Positions 4,719 through 5,188 of a DNA stretch of 5,188 bases are shown here, in pieces. Every line of letters starts with the position of its first letter. Within the stretch, counting starts at the first letter, position 1. The translations under genes and the position numbers were made by a program. Below the pieces are notes generated by a model. The model ran no database searches. It was not told where the DNA came from and saw only the letters and a list, made by a program, of their open reading frames with translations. Source of the stretch: Thermofilaceae archaeon (lineage in GTDB: Archaea > Thermoproteota > Thermoprotei > Thermofilales > Thermofilaceae). The stretch spans positions 1 through 5,188 of the forward strand of contig JALURH010000072.1 in NCBI GenBank assembly GCA_027017025.1, given 5' to 3'.

Positions 4719-5188
4719 AAAGTATCTCTACACCTCTAACAGGTATTAAACCCGAGATTTTTTTTCTATTTGTCTCTATTAATTGTTTAACATTAGAAGA
4801 TATAGAGTCCAATGCCTTGTTTTTATCCAATCCTAGTAGAGTGACTATTGCTACTATAGAGCGGGGATCTATTGGTATGTAGCTTTTAGAATACCCTGAA
4901 GAAACTATTATATCTACATTTTTTCTTTGTAAAAATTCTAATAACTCTTTGTAGTATGCTAACGATTCTGCCAGTTTTCTACCTCTCTTATAACGAAGAA
5001 GGGATAATTGTATTTCGATAGCTTTGCCATATTCCTTTAAATAATATATGTCGCCACGATATATTTTTGGAGATAGATCTGGCACAAAAGTTATGATATC
5101 TATTCTTGCATCTCTGCTTGCAAAAGCTAATATTTCTCTACTTTCTGCAATAATTGATATTATCTCAAATTTTCTCCTAAATTTTTTG
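4699..5188 (-). CDS. rnp3: RNase P protein component 3 (Rpp30), 5' end cut off
   Basis: This is the C-terminal 162 residues of Rpp30, the TIM-barrel-like RNase P subunit that partners Pop5. The reading frame stays open to the window edge, so a GTG at 5083-5085 is an internal valine, not the start. Upstream of it the frame encodes family sequence, including REILAFASRDARIDIITF, the Rpp30 segment with its conserved Asp-Arg-hydrophobic-Asp core. Further on come KAIEIQLSLLRY and the SSG motif in DIIVSSGYSKSYIPIDPRS, followed by the C-terminal GVEILYE. Archaeal Rpp30 is usually a little over 200 residues, so some tens of N-terminal residues are missing. The stop lies inside rnp2, suggesting coupled translation. 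In related archaea rpl15e commonly precedes this gene. The assignment is strong, though the sequence is divergent. Confidence 0.88.
   Translation of the reverse strand, partial: KKFRRKFEIISIIAESREILAFASRDARIDIITFVPDLSPKIYRGDIYYLKEYGKAIEIQLSLLRYKRGRKLAESLAYYKELLEFLQRKNVDIIVSSGYSKSYIPIDPRSIVAIVTLLGLDKNKALDSISSNVKQLIETNRKKISGLIPVRGVEILYECEKS

Overview
The window is a minus-strand stretch of the archaeal exosome 'superoperon', almost certainly from a hyperthermophilic or thermophilic member of the Thermoproteota (Crenarchaeota). The evidence is the gene content and order, archaeal-type proteins throughout, AT-rich coding DNA, strong Shine-Dalgarno sites of the AGGTGA type, and GTG/TTG starts. I cannot name the genus from sequence alone.

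Reading in the direction of transcription (high to low coordinates), the genes are: RNase P protein Rpp30 (5' end beyond the window), RNase P protein Pop5, proteasome alpha subunit, the SBDS ribosome-maturation protein, exosome subunits Rrp4, Rrp41 and Rrp42, and ribosomal protein L37Ae (eL43). Rpp30-Pop5 overlap by 20 nt. Rrp4-Rrp41 overlap by 4 nt (ATGA). Rrp41-Rrp42 overlap by 1 nt (TAGTG). A 126-nt gap ahead of the proteasome gene carries a good TATA-like element, a perfect 12-bp palindrome and a consensus ribosome binding site, so this gene and those after it may be transcribed from their own promoter. A smaller TATA-like element lies ahead of L37Ae.

Functionally the cluster joins RNA processing (RNase P for tRNA 5' ends, exosome for 3' decay and tailing), ribosome biogenesis (SBDS, L37Ae) and protein turnover (20S proteasome). 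This is the association first predicted from comparative genomics of archaea. The catalytic residues of Rrp41 are intact, and Rrp42 lacks them, as expected for the family.

The first ~236 nt hold no recognisable gene. Next to the L37Ae stop is a short AT-rich tail with a T6 tract on the transcribed strand, a probable terminator. Beyond it lies a GC-rich island (about 63% G+C over positions 1-180 by hand count, against roughly a third in a sample of the coding DNA). It contains a perfect 26-bp inverted repeat (1-26 / 51-76) and, beside it, a second foldable segment closed by an 11-bp stem with one bulge (77-88 / 160-170). In an AT-rich hyperthermophile such an island is a classic sign of a structured RNA. 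I could not match it to tRNA, rRNA, SRP RNA, RNase P RNA or a C/D-box guide. It is the least explained part of the window.
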